A stretch of 64,000 nucleotides of DNA from DASXKD01 sp963806145 (GCA_963806145.1 CAWDXD010000005.1:62001-126000); one strand, 5' to 3'; numbered from the stretch's first letter, positions 54,171 to 62,716 are shown. Translations and numbers: made by a program. Notes: generated by a model not told the origin, from the sequence alone.

Positions 54171-54405
54171 GGAGAGAATAAGCGCACAAAGCAAATGAGC
54201 GCGGGTACAAACACGGCGGAAACGGCACCCAATTGGCTCGAAGCCGTTACTGGTGTGACTGGAGTGAACTCAGGAGCTTGGCGGGACCCAAACGGGGCGA
54301 TATCTGCCGGTTTTAAACCTGCCAGCAGTGTGGCGAACGACATATCGGGCGGGCCCGGAATTCCCGGATTTGGGGGGTCTTGGCCTGGTACCGGAAAGGG
54401 CGCTC

Positions 54406-54760
54406 ATGACCTGGCAAGACTTGCTGGAGCACTGCCTGGCCAAGCCCGGCGCGTGGCAGGACGAGCCGTGGGAGGGCGACGTGGTGGTCAAGGTCGGGCC
54501 CAAGATCTTCGCGTTCCTGGGGGCCGGAGCAGCGGGCATGATCGGCCTGAAGTGCGGCCCGACGCAGGGAAGTGGCCGACGAATGGCTGCTGCGCTACCC
54601 GCGGGACGCCTCGGTGATGGCCTACATTGGCCGATCGGGCTGGAACAGCCTGCGGATCGGCGGCGCGATCCCCGACGAGGAACTGCTCGAAGCCGTCGAC
54701 GCCTCCTACCTGACTGTGGTCAGCAAGCTGCCCAGGAAGGACCGCCCGGCAGGCGCGTGA
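54406..54760 (+). pseudogene. MmcQ/YjbR-family gene with a frameshift
   Basis: ATG 54406 after GGAAAGGG opens a normal MmcQ/YjbR protein (MTWQDLLEHCLAKPGAWQDE, VVVKVGPKIFAFLG, GLKCGPT). At about 54562-54570 one extra base puts it out of frame, and the downstream frame continues with VADEWLLRYPRDASVMAYIG and DEELLEAVDASYLTVVSKLP to 54760. A repaired protein would have about 118 residues, the family norm. Bases 54171-54405 upstream are less GC-rich than neighbours and hold no convincing gene. Confidence 0.75.
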
Positions 54761-54800
54761 CCAGGTCCGCGCGGGCTGCCAGGCAGCGCCAGGCCCGGCG

Positions 54801-55682
54801 TCACGCCGGGGCGGGGGCCAGGACGAAATCGCTGGCCAGCGACCACCACGGGCCGGTGACGCCGGCCAGGCCCGGGGGGCGCTCCGGATCGCCGGCCGGG
54901 TGGGCGGCCAGATCCCGCAGCAGCGAGGGCTTGACCGCGAACACGGCGTCGCCGTCGATGTGCTCGCTCTCCCGGTCGAACACGTGCGTCGTCACCGGCC
55001 GGTGGCCCGCGGCGCGCACGATCACGTGGATGTGCGCTGGCCGCCAGGGATGCCGCCCGGTCGCGGACAGCATGTGGCCGACCGGCCCGTCATGCGGGAT
55101 CGGGTACGGGGTGGGCCGCACCGTGAGGAAGGCATAGCTGCCGTCGTCCCTGGTGAGGAACCGCCCGCGCAGGTGGTTCTCTGGCGCGTCGGCGTCCTGG
55201 ACGGCGTAAAGCTCGTTGTCGCCGTTCTGCCAGACGTCGAGTTCGGCACCGGCCAGCGGCCGTCCGTCCGGCGAGCGGACGGTGCCGTGCACCCACAGCG
55301 GCTCGCCGGCCGGCGTCTCGTCGAGCCGCTCGCCATAGGAGCGCAGCGGCGACCCCGGGACGTAGAAAGGTCCTTGCACCGTGGACTCGGTCGCGCGGCC
55401 CGCCGGATCCCGGTTCGCCAGGGCATCCACGAGCATCGACACCCCGAGCGCGTCGGACCACAGGATCCATTCCTGGCGGGTGCCGCTGGTGATGTGACCG
55501 GTCTCGGTCAGCACCCCGACCGCCGCCCGCCACTCCTCCTCGGTCAGCCCGACCTCCTTGACGAACGCGTGCAGGTGCGCGGTGAGCGCGCGCATCACCG
55601 TGCCGAGGCGCTCGTCCGGGCACCGCGCGAAGCTGGCGAGCACGGCGGCGGTGATGTCGTCGGGTGTGGTTCGCTCGCTCAT
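54801..55682 (-). CDS. Intradiol ring-cleavage dioxygenase (catechol/hydroxyquinol 1,2-dioxygenase)
   Basis: The 293-residue enzyme has the N-terminal dioxygenase helical domain (about 10-90) and the intradiol beta-sandwich. Fe(III) ligands are Y159, Y193 (PYPIPHDG), H217 and H219 (PAHIHV), with spacing almost as in catechol 1,2-dioxygenase. ATESTVQGPFYVPGSP resembles hydroxyquinol dioxygenases. It opens aromatic diols between the hydroxyls to muconates or maleylacetate. ATG 55682 follows GGAAAGAG. No other aromatic-degradation gene is adjacent. Confidence 0.9.
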   Translation of the reverse strand: MSERTTPDDITAAVLASFARCPDERLGTVMRALTAHLHAFVKEVGLTEEEWRAAVGVLTETGHITSGTRQEWILWSDALGVSMLVDALANRDPAGRATESTVQGPFYVPGSPLRSYGERLDETPAGEPLWVHGTVRSPDGRPLAGAELDVWQNGDNELYAVQDADAPENHLRGRFLTRDDGSYAFLTVRPTPYPIPHDGPVGHMLSATGRHPWRPAHIHVIVRAAGHRPVTTHVFDRESEHIDGDAVFAVKPSLLRDLAAHPAGDPERPPGLAGVTGPWWSLASDFVLAPAPA

Positions 55683-55800
55683 GCCCAGGCTCTTTCCGTG
55701 CTGGTGGCCATACGCTAAGCCTCGCTGGCCGCGCCCGCTGGTGCCACGGGTTCCGTGGTGATCCCCGCCGCCGGTCAAAGTGACCGTCTCCGGCCAGCCG

Positions 55801-56328
55801 CTACAGGACAGCCCCGGCGCGGGCTATCTGGGCGTGGGCCATGGCGACACGGGCCTTGGCGGCCAGGATCGCGGTCCGGCCGAGCAGCATCGCGATCGAC
55901 ACGAAGATCAGGCTGTCGGTCAGCCCGCCGACCGTGATCTTGTTGGTCAGCATCCAGGTGCCGAGCTGCTGGCTGAACACGTGGCTGGCACCGTAGGTGA
56001 AGTAGAGACGGGCGGCCACCACGAGGATCCAGACCGCGGCGTACGGCCAGCCGGCCCAGGAGACGGGGCGGCGGGCTTCCCCGTCATAGGAGACCCGGAT
56101 GAACGACGCGGCCAGCGCGCCGAGCGCCAGGCCTGCGGCAAGCCCGGCGCACTCGAGTAGCAGGCCACGGCCGGACGTGGCGGCCCCCTTGAAGAAGAAC
56201 GGGATGATGATGGCCGCCGCGATGACCGGCCGCAGCAGCCGCATCGGGGTTACCTTGCGGCGGCCAAGGTCGGCGGCCAGCACCACGGCAAGGAGGACGA
56301 GATTGAGGATCCAGACGCTCGCGTCCAT
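55801..56328 (-). CDS. Integral membrane protein, possibly DUF1453/CcdC-like
   Basis: The 175-residue protein has about five hydrophobic segments and a short loop RRKVTPMRLLRPVIAAAIIIPFFF reminiscent of DUF1453/CcdC-like proteins. The next loop FIRVSYDGEARRP is also reminiscent of that family. The ATG at 56328 lies 8 bp after an AAGGAGT-like site. It is separate from the neighbouring genes. The function is unknown. Bases 56329-56530 show no supported gene. Confidence 0.65.
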   Translation of the reverse strand: MDASVWILNLVLLAVVLAADLGRRKVTPMRLLRPVIAAAIIIPFFFKGAATSGRGLLLECAGLAAGLALGALAASFIRVSYDGEARRPVSWAGWPYAAVWILVVAARLYFTYGASHVFSQQLGTWMLTNKITVGGLTDSLIFVSIAMLLGRTAILAAKARVAMAHAQIARAGAVL

Positions 56329-56530
56329 TCGGACTCCTTAGTAAGACTCATCGGCCTGGTGCACACCGGCCTGGCACGCGGGACAGGCCCGCGCAGGCGG
56401 GCCGGTCCACGCCGAAGTCATACTGCAAGTCTTGACCGCGGCGGCTGTCATCGCTAGTGCGGCGGGCACGATGCAGGCGTGGTGTTTGCGCCCGGTGGCG
56501 GGTGCGGTGTGCACGGCGGCCGCGGCGGAT

Positions 56531-56710
56531 TCAGGCCGCGGTGTCGGGCTCGGCCTGGCTGAGGCGCAGCTCCACCAGTCCCCAGAGCCATTGCAGGCCG
56601 GCCGCGCCGGCCGCGCCACCCGCGATCGGCTCCGCGATGGGCACCACGGTGCGGTCTTCGGGGCTGAGCTGCCCGCCGTGGTCCGCGGACGGCAGCAACT
56701 TGTCTCTCAT
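56531..56710 (-). CDS. Small hypothetical protein
   Basis: From ATG 56710, after GGGAAGAG, a 59-residue product is predicted with a polar N-terminus (DKLLPSADHGGQLSPEDRTVV) and a weakly hydrophobic Gly/Ala segment ending LQWLWGLVELRLSQ. The frame is open to 56800, but only the shorter start has a ribosome binding site. I recognise no family, and it may be spurious. Confidence 0.4.
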   Translation of the reverse strand: MRDKLLPSADHGGQLSPEDRTVVPIAEPIAGGAAGAAGLQWLWGLVELRLSQAEPDTAA

Positions 56711-56838
56711 GGCTCTTCCCGTGGCTCGCAAGGGATCGGCGGGAATGGGTCCCGGTGGATGTCGTATGCAGTAAAGACCGTGCCGGGGCCGGTATCTCAT
56801 CGGTGTTGCGCGGGCATTTGCCGCGCCGCGGCCTGCCG

Positions 56839-57249
56839 CTAGCGGTGCCGCCGCCGGTACACCAGGCCGATGACGGTGCGGGTCAGCATCATCGCCAGCC
56901 AGAACACCAGGATCAGCCGGAAGAACGCGAACATTGCCCAGCCGCCACCGGAGGCCAGCAGCAGGAGCAGGCCGAACAGCAGGAACAGCGGCACCGGCGG
57001 GCGGCGGTGGTGCCGCCAGGGCGGCGGGCCGCCCCAGGACGGGCGGGCCGCCGTGCGCGGTGGCACCGGGGCCGGCCCGGGCAGGTCGGTGGTGAGGGTG
57101 CGCAGCTCGCCGAAGGTCTTCGCGCTCAGTGCCGCGGAGACCCGCTCGTCGAGTTCGTCATGCGTGAGCCGTCCCTCGGCGTAATGGTCGCGCAGCCGCG
57201 CGGTGACCGCCTCCCGCTCGGCATCGGAGGCGCGCATCCGATCATCCAT
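56839..57249 (-). CDS. DUF1707-domain membrane protein
   Basis: The 136-residue protein opens with a DUF1707 domain (MRASDAEREAVTARLRDHYAEGRLTHDELDERVSAAL). A Pro/Arg-rich linker and two hydrophobic segments (about 88-125) follow. DUF1707 proteins are common membrane-associated actinobacterial proteins of unknown role. It starts 15 bp after the PadR stop, so both are in one transcript and may be controlled by PadR. Confidence 0.9.
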   Translation of the reverse strand: MDDRMRASDAEREAVTARLRDHYAEGRLTHDELDERVSAALSAKTFGELRTLTTDLPGPAPVPPRTAARPSWGGPPPWRHHRRPPVPLFLLFGLLLLLASGGGWAMFAFFRLILVFWLAMMLTRTVIGLVYRRRHR

Positions 57250-57264
57250 GACTCATCCCTTGCC

Positions 57265-57975
57265 CTACTCTTCCCCGTGCTCTTCATCGGCGAGGATCTG
57301 GTACATCGTGCGCCGGGCCTGCTCAAGCAGGGTCTCGGCCTCGTGGATCTGCTGTGGCGTGCCTTCGCGGGCCATCTGCACGATGGCGCCGCCCAGGCGC
57401 GCGGCCTGGACGAACAGGCCGGGCACCTCGCCCGGCTCTTGCGTCATCGACTCCCAGGCCGCGCGGGCCGCCTCCGGGTGGTCCTGGACGTACTGACGCC
57501 CCTCGCCGGTGAGCCGGAACGTGCGCTTGCCATCTGACTCTTCGGCCTCGATCAGGCCCTCGTCGGCGAGCTGGGACAGCGCCGGGTAGACCGCTCCGGG
57601 GCTGGGCCGCCAGGCGCCGTCGCTGCGTTCCTCGATCTCGGACATGATCTGGTAGCCGTTGCGCGGGCCCTCCTGCAACAGGGCCAGGATGGCGGCGCGG
57701 ACGTCGCCGCGCCCGGCCTTCGGCCCACGGGGCGGGCCGGGCGGCCCCCCTGGCCACCATCCGCCCCAGGGCCCGCCGGGGCCGCCGTGCCACTCCCACG
57801 GGCCCTTCGACCGGGTGCGTCCCGGATCCCACGGTCCGCTGCGCGTGCTCTGGCGATGCCCGGCCGACATGTGCCGGGCGGCACCGCGGACCTGGGCGAG
57901 CAGGGCTTCGGCTCGGTGGAAGGGATGGCAGAGCCGGGGATTGAACTCTCCGGCCGTGGCCTGTGCTGCTGGCAT
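57265..57975 (-). CDS. PadR-family transcriptional regulator with Gly/Pro-rich N-terminus
   Basis: The 236-residue protein has an N-terminal stretch of about 90 residues rich in Gly, Pro, Trp and Arg. The PadR winged helix (RAAILALLQEGPRNGYQIMSEIEERSDGAWRPSPGAVYPALSQL, DEGLIEAEESDGKRTF) and a C-terminal helix that ends in LADEEHGEE follow. ATG 57975 has GAGGGAG just upstream. A CGATATATCG palindrome lies 37 bp upstream, suggesting autoregulation. It forms an operon with the DUF1707 gene. Confidence 0.9.
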   Translation of the reverse strand: MPAAQATAGEFNPRLCHPFHRAEALLAQVRGAARHMSAGHRQSTRSGPWDPGRTRSKGPWEWHGGPGGPWGGWWPGGPPGPPRGPKAGRGDVRAAILALLQEGPRNGYQIMSEIEERSDGAWRPSPGAVYPALSQLADEGLIEAEESDGKRTFRLTGEGRQYVQDHPEAARAAWESMTQEPGEVPGLFVQAARLGGAIVQMAREGTPQQIHEAETLLEQARRTMYQILADEEHGEE

Positions 57976-58011
57976 CCCGCGCTCCCTCGACGACCACTCG
58001 CGACACGATCA

Positions 58012-58021
58012 CGATATATCG
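58012..58021 (-). promoter_or_regulatory. Candidate PadR operator
   Basis: CGATATATCG is a perfect 10-bp palindrome overlapping a second one, ATCGAT. It is the only AT-rich patch between PadR and the response regulator gene, 37 bp upstream of the PadR start. Sites of this form fit PadR binding and probably overlap the promoter. Confidence 0.6.
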
Positions 58022-58046
58022 ATAGTAGCGCCAAGACAAGCCGTGG

Positions 58047-58757
58047 TCAGCCGCGGGCCTCCGGGGTGACGAACCCCAGCTCGTAGGCCAAGACAACGGC
58101 CTGGACCCGGTCGCGGAGGCCGAGCTTCGTCAGGATCCGGCTGACGTGGGTCTTGACTGTGTTCTCCTCCACCACCAGTTCCTGGGCGATCTCGATGTTG
58201 GCGAGCCCTCGGGCCACCAGGCGAAGCACCTCCAGCTCACGCGGCGTGAGCTGGCTCAGCTCGTCCGGCACACCAGCCGGCCGCGCGGCCAGCGCGAACC
58301 GGGAGATGAGGCGGCGGGTGATGACCGGATCGATGAGGGCGTCACCGGCGGCCAGGCTGCGGACCGCGGTGACGAGCTGGTCAGCCGGAGCGTCCTTGAG
58401 CAGGAAGCCACTGGCCCCGGCGCGCAGCGCCTCGTACACGTACTCGTCCGCATCGAAGGTGGTGAGGATCAGCACCCGGGTGCGGGAGGTGAGCGCCAGG
58501 ATCTGCCGGGCCGCGTGCAGGCCATCCATCACCGGCATCCGGATGTCGAGCAGGGCCACGGCCGGGGCGTGCCGGCGCACCAGTTCCACGGCCTCCCGGC
58601 CATCCCCGGCCTCGGCCACCACGCTGATTCCCTGTTCGGCTTCGAGGATCACCCGGAAGCCGCGGCGGACCATCTGCTGGTCGTCGGCGATCAGGACGGT
58701 GATCGGCCGCCTGGAGGTGCCGTCGGCGTTCGCCATGGCACTGATGGGCTCAGCCAT
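58047..58757 (-). CDS. NarL/LuxR-type response regulator
   Basis: The 236-residue protein has a receiver domain (acidic pocket D25-D26, phospho-acceptor D71 in LLDIRMP, Lys in GFLLKDAP) and a C-terminal LuxR-type helix-turn-helix (LTPRELEVLRLVARGLANIEIAQELVVEENTVKTHVSRIL). ATG 58757 follows GGGGGAG. It is divergent from the cluster 58915-62716 that contains a histidine kinase, its probable partner. The divergent region holds a GTGACC/GGTCAC dyad (58810-58833). Confidence 0.93.
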   Translation of the reverse strand: MAEPISAMANADGTSRRPITVLIADDQQMVRRGFRVILEAEQGISVVAEAGDGREAVELVRRHAPAVALLDIRMPVMDGLHAARQILALTSRTRVLILTTFDADEYVYEALRAGASGFLLKDAPADQLVTAVRSLAAGDALIDPVITRRLISRFALAARPAGVPDELSQLTPRELEVLRLVARGLANIEIAQELVVEENTVKTHVSRILTKLGLRDRVQAVVLAYELGFVTPEARG

Positions 58758-58809
58758 CGGGCAACTCCCCCGGCACTGTTCTGGTCCGCATCCACCGTAG
58801 TCCTCACGG

Positions 58810-58876
58810 GTGACCGCTGATCACAAAGGTCACTCGCGCGCACGGCGACCGCGGGTCCTTTCGGTTCTTAGTGTTC
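58810..58876. promoter_or_regulatory. Promoter with dyad and repeat element shared with 59645-59692
   Basis: GTGACC and GGTCAC at 58810-58833 form an inverted repeat around a TGATCA centre. From 58828 the block GGTCACTCGCGCGCACGGCGACCGCG is repeated with three changes at 59645. In both places TAGTGTTC, a plausible -10 region, follows 40-41 bases later. The distance is typical of an activator site, and the adjacent response regulator is the obvious candidate. Confidence 0.6.
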
Positions 58877-58914
58877 ACCGCACTTGCCATCCCGGTGAGA
58901 GAAGGGGAGTCATC

Positions 58915-59616
58915 ATGATCAAGAAGGTCAAGCGGCTCGCCGCGGCCGCGAGCATCGCCGCGGTCGCGGCAGTTGTCGCATTCACCGGCGCCACGGCGGG
59001 CGTGGCCAGTGCCCGGGTGCTGGGCTCGTCGGGGATCGAGCCGGGGCTGAGCCCGGTGGCATGGAACGGGACGGACCTGGTCACCGCGGCGGTGGGCGCG
59101 AACGGCACCCTGTACGCCTACGAGCAGGTCCCCGGCGCCTCATCCTGGCAGCGGCAGGCCATTGAGACCCAGGCGGGTAACGGCGGGGCAGCGCTGGGGA
59201 CTCCGTCGGTGACCGCGACCGCGACCGCGGTGCAAGTGGTCTCCGAAGACGCCAACGGGAAAATCTGGTTCTACCAGCAGGCCGATGGGCAGAGCACGTG
59301 GTCGGCGCCGCAACTGGTGGCCCAGGTCAGCGTGGGGCAGGTGGTACTCGCCCAGCAGCCGAAGATCGCCTGGACCGGTGTTCCCGGGCACACCGGCACC
59401 AACTCGGTAATCACCATCGCCAACGCGGCCGGGGACGTGCTGTTCTGGTACCAGTCCGGCGCCGGGTGGGCCCAGGAAACCGCCGCCGCCCCCGCCCAGG
59501 GCGTCGGCTACGGCGCCCCGGACCTGACCGCCACCAGCACCGGCATCGTCATCGCCCCGTCGGTCGGCCCGTACCGCCGCCCTCAACCCCGCCAGACGCC
59601 CATGACCCCGCCGTAG
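58915..59616 (+). CDS. Secreted protein with beta-propeller-like repeats
   Basis: The product of 233 residues starts at ATG 58915 after AAGGGGAG. A signal peptide (KKVKRLAAAASIAAVAAVVAF, cut after ASA) precedes repeated segments such as SPVAWNGTDLVTAAVGANGTLYAYEQ, IWFYQQADGQSTWSAP and VLFWYQSGAGWAQE. These resemble blades of lectin-like propellers. It ends abruptly in a basic Pro-rich tail. It may be shortened, since a full propeller would need more blades. Its promoter element is shared with the next gene, implying joint control by the two-component system. Confidence 0.7.
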   Translation: MIKKVKRLAAAASIAAVAAVVAFTGATAGVASARVLGSSGIEPGLSPVAWNGTDLVTAAVGANGTLYAYEQVPGASSWQRQAIETQAGNGGAALGTPSVTATATAVQVVSEDANGKIWFYQQADGQSTWSAPQLVAQVSVGQVVLAQQPKIAWTGVPGHTGTNSVITIANAAGDVLFWYQSGAGWAQETAAAPAQGVGYGAPDLTATSTGIVIAPSVGPYRRPQPRQTPMTPP

Positions 59617-59644
59617 TCCTCAAGCAGTACTGGCACCAACCGAA

Positions 59645-59692
59645 GGTCACTCGCACGCACGACGACCGCGCCCCCACGCGTCCCTAGTGTTC
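59645..59692 (+). promoter_or_regulatory. Second copy of the shared promoter element
   Basis: The block at 59645 matches that at 58828 in 23 of 26 bases and is followed after 40 bases by the same TAGTGTTC. It precedes the membrane-protein gene at 59749. Two independent promoters with the same upstream element point to one regulator. Confidence 0.6.
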
Positions 59693-59748
59693 CCAGCATC
59701 GAAAAGACCGGGGCTGACCTGCCCTGACAGAGCATTCCGGAGGTTGCC

Positions 59749-60297
59749 ATGACACCCTTGGCCGGCTTTATCGCCGCCATCATCGCGGGCTGGATCATCC
59801 GTGATCCCCGCCGGGCCGCGATCACCGCCACCATCCCCTTCCTGATCGTAATGATCGTGCAGACCCTGAGCATCGACGCCGGGGACGGGCACAGCCCGCC
59901 CAGCACGGTGTACCCCATCTCCGGAGCCATCAGCTACTACGTCGTCCAGGCGATCCTGCTCGGGTTCACGCTCGTCATCGCCACCGAGCTGGCCGCGGTG
60001 CGGCGGGCCAGGATGCCAGCCAGCGACCGGGCGGGAGTCGGCCGCCGCACGGCGCTGGCCGCCGCGGTGCTGGCCGTTCTGACCGCGGTGACCTGGGCCG
60101 TCTGGGTGCTGGTATCGGCCCCGGTAGCGCAGCACTCCGCCCAAGGGGCGCCGCCCCCGCAGGGCCTGATCGGAATCGGGCTGTTGATCGTGAGCGTGGC
60201 CGTGCTCAGCGTGCTGATGATCCGGGACCGGCGGGCGGCCAGGCAGGCGAGGCTCGCCACCGGCGCCGGCGCGGTGATGGCCGGCGAGCGGAGTTAG
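59749..60297 (+). CDS. Membrane protein of unknown function in the two-component cluster
   Basis: The 182-residue protein starts at ATG 59749 after CGGAGG. It has about five hydrophobic segments: two near the N-terminus, one at about 62-82, and two after residue 100 separated by a Gln/Pro-rich loop. I recognise no family. The kinase-like genes follow 66 bp later on the same strand, so it may belong to the signalling unit or be its target. Confidence 0.65.
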   Translation: MTPLAGFIAAIIAGWIIRDPRRAAITATIPFLIVMIVQTLSIDAGDGHSPPSTVYPISGAISYYVVQAILLGFTLVIATELAAVRRARMPASDRAGVGRRTALAAAVLAVLTAVTWAVWVLVSAPVAQHSAQGAPPPQGLIGIGLLIVSVAVLSVLMIRDRRAARQARLATGAGAVMAGERS

Positions 60298-60363
60298 GCC
60301 CGCCGGTTGATCAAGCCGGCCGCGCACCCGACAATGAGTCTGCAACCTGGGGAGACGCACGCC

Positions 60364-61545
60364 ATGCTCACTGCCAGAAACCTACGGGCCCCGCTGCACT
60401 GGACCGTCGCGGGCCTGAGCGTGCTGGACATCGCGGTCGCGCTCATCCTCAGCGCCGGCCTGGTCGCCGGGATCACCGGTGCGCTGCCCTTCAGCACGGA
60501 TCACGGCAGCGCCGCAGCCGCCGCCGGGGCCCTGCTGATGACCCTGCCGCTCGCTTGGCGCCGCAGGGCACCGGTGGCCACGGCCGCCGTCCTGGCCGCT
60601 GGTGCACTGCTCAACGGGCTGATCTTCGGCCCGATGGTCCGCTGTGGCGCTGCCCTGCCCGCGGTGTACCTGGTGGCCTTCACCGTCGGCACGATCAGGG
60701 ACCGGGCCAGGTCGGCCGCCGGGCTGGCGTTCTGCACCGCCGCGGTGGTCGCCGAAGGCCTCTACGATCCGCAGATCGAGGCCCAGGGGCTGGCCTTCGT
60801 GCTGGCGCTGCTGGCCGCGTTCTTCGTGGCCGGCGTCCTGGTCCGGGCCAGGACCAGGACGGCCGAGGCGCTGCGGCAGCGCTCGGCGGAACTGCGCGAG
60901 CAGCGGGAGCAGACGGCCCGCCTGGCGGTCCTGGCCGACCGGGCGAAGATGAGCGCGGACCTCGAGGATGCCCTGCACGCGCAGATCGGCGGCATCGCCG
61001 CCGCCGCGGCCGCCGGGCTCGGCGCGCTCGCGGTGGAAGACGACGGGCCTGCCGCGGCCACCGGCGACGCCGCGGCCCGGCAGGCCCTGGCCTCGATCGA
61101 GCACGACGGCCGGGCCGTGCTCGATCATCTCCGGGAGGTTCTCGGTGCCCTGCGGGAACCCCCGCCCAGCGAGCCACAGCCGACGCTGGCCCAGATGTCC
61201 AGGCTCCTCGCCCGGGCCACCAGCGCCGATGCCCGCCTCACCGTGGACGGGAACCCGCGCACCCTGCCGGCCGGGCTGGAACTGTCGGGCTACCGCATCG
61301 TGGAGCACCTCCTGCTGGCCCTGGCGGACGCGCCGGGCGCGCCCGTCGAGGTGCGGCTTCACTTCGGCCCGGATGCCCTGGAACTGCACGTCTCCGGGCC
61401 GCCGTCACCCAGCGCCGACGCGCGGGCCGTGCTGGCGGCAGCGCGGGAACGCGCCCGCCTGCACGGCGGCACCGTGGATAGCCGGCTGGCCGGCGGAGTC
61501 TGCTACGCCACGGCCCGGCTTCCCCTCGTCAGCTCTCATGCCTGA
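60364..61545 (+). CDS. Degenerate histidine-kinase-like protein lacking the phospho-acceptor His
   Basis: The 393-residue protein starts at ATG 60364 behind GGGGAG. It has four to five membrane helices (about 10-160), a coiled segment (RTRTAEALRQRSAELREQ) and a DHp-like region. There the usual RDLHD of HisKA_3 kinases reads ADLEDALHAQIGG, with Glu201 at the His position. The ATP-binding N-box Asn is also missing (EHLLLALADAPG). It should therefore be inactive as a kinase. It overlaps the next gene, an intact kinase, by 8 bp, suggesting a pseudokinase partner or sensor subunit. Confidence 0.8.
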   Translation: MLTARNLRAPLHWTVAGLSVLDIAVALILSAGLVAGITGALPFSTDHGSAAAAAGALLMTLPLAWRRRAPVATAAVLAAGALLNGLIFGPMVRCGAALPAVYLVAFTVGTIRDRARSAAGLAFCTAAVVAEGLYDPQIEAQGLAFVLALLAAFFVAGVLVRARTRTAEALRQRSAELREQREQTARLAVLADRAKMSADLEDALHAQIGGIAAAAAAGLGALAVEDDGPAAATGDAAARQALASIEHDGRAVLDHLREVLGALREPPPSEPQPTLAQMSRLLARATSADARLTVDGNPRTLPAGLELSGYRIVEHLLLALADAPGAPVEVRLHFGPDALELHVSGPPSPSADARAVLAAARERARLHGGTVDSRLAGGVCYATARLPLVSSHA

Positions 61546-62716
61546 CCTGACCGGCCTGCTGAAACGGCTGCTCACCTCCTGGCGGGGCGATGCGCTGCTG
61601 GCCGCGGTCCTGGCGGCCTGGGCAATTGGCTACCTTGCCCTGGCGGCGGCGCACGGGAACCCGCAGTGGGCGACGTTGCCATTCGTGCTGCCGTTCATCG
61701 CCACGGCCGCCGTCCGGCGCCGGTGGCCGGTGCCCGCCGCGGCGGTGGCCTGCGCCCTGCTGCTGGCGGCCGCGCCGCTGGGGGCGGCGGGCACGCTCAA
61801 CGGCACGCTTGGCACTCCGTTGCTGAGCGTGCTTTTCATGCTCAGCTACACCCTGGGAACCGAAACCGGCGTCGCTACCGGCCTGGCCGGCACCGTGCTG
61901 CTGGCGGTTTGCGCGCAGATCGCGGGCGGCGGCTTCAGCCCGGTCGCCGAAATGATCACCCTCGGTCCCTGGCTGTCCGGGCGGGTCGTGCTCTCCCGCC
62001 GCCGACTGGCCGAGCAACTCCAGGCCCGCAACGAGGAGCTGCGAGCCGAGCAGGAGACGTTCGCCGAGGAATCAGTCCGCTACGAACGGGCGCGGATCGC
62101 CCGGGACCTGCACGACATCGTCGCGCACTGCCTCAGCGTGATGGTCGTCCAGGCGAGCGCCGGGCAGCGGATGACCGACCGCGGCGAAGTCGCGGAGGCG
62201 CTGGAGTCGGTCGCGGCAGCGGCGGCGCAGGCCCGGACGGAGATCGGCCGGCTGGTCGAGATGCTGGCCGGTGAGATGCCGTCCGCCACGTCCGCCGGGT
62301 TGCCCATGGTCGCCGAGCTGGTGCACCGGGCCAGTGCCACCGGCCTCACCGTGAACTGCTGCTTCATGGGTGACTGCGACCAGCTCGGGCCGGCCGCGTC
62401 CGAGGCCGCCTACCGCGTCGTCCAGGAAGCTCTCACGAACGCCCTCAAGCACGCGCCCGGAGCACCGGTCGACATCACCGTGCGGGGGAACGACAGCGGC
62501 GTGACGGTGGATATCGTCAACGCGGCCACGCTGGAAAGCCCGGCAAGCCTGGCCCGGTCCGGCGGCGGCTACGGCCTGGCCGGCATGCGTGAGCGGGTCC
62601 AGGCCTGCGGCGGCTGCCTGACCTCAGGCCCCACCGCCACCGGCGGCTGGCAGGTATCGGCGGCGCTGCCGGCTCACCTCTCCCGCCAGCCCAGCGAGCC
62701 GGTGCCCGGCCCGTGA
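61538..62716 (+). CDS. Sensor histidine kinase (HisKA_3, NarX/DesK-like)
   Basis: The 392-residue protein starts at ATG 61538, overlapping the pseudokinase stop by 8 bp. Membrane helices (about 18-155) are followed by a coiled coil. The H-box RARIARDLHDIVAHCLSVMVVQAS has His192 as phospho-acceptor. N-box QEALTNALKHAPG and G-box GYGLAGMRERVQACGG complete the kinase core. Its likely partner is the NarL-type regulator at 58047-58757, on the other side of the cluster. The signal is unknown. Confidence 0.93.
   Translation: MPDLTGLLKRLLTSWRGDALLAAVLAAWAIGYLALAAAHGNPQWATLPFVLPFIATAAVRRRWPVPAAAVACALLLAAAPLGAAGTLNGTLGTPLLSVLFMLSYTLGTETGVATGLAGTVLLAVCAQIAGGGFSPVAEMITLGPWLSGRVVLSRRRLAEQLQARNEELRAEQETFAEESVRYERARIARDLHDIVAHCLSVMVVQASAGQRMTDRGEVAEALESVAAAAAQARTEIGRLVEMLAGEMPSATSAGLPMVAELVHRASATGLTVNCCFMGDCDQLGPAASEAAYRVVQEALTNALKHAPGAPVDITVRGNDSGVTVDIVNAATLESPASLARSGGGYGLAGMRERVQACGGCLTSGPTATGGWQVSAALPAHLSRQPSEPVPGP

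Noticed and set aside
57918..57978. tRNA-like 3' end on the minus strand (TTCAATC loop and GGGATG/CATCCC pairing)
   Set aside because: The paired ends are only about 57 nt apart, there is no D or anticodon arm, and the stretch encodes the N-terminus of the PadR protein.
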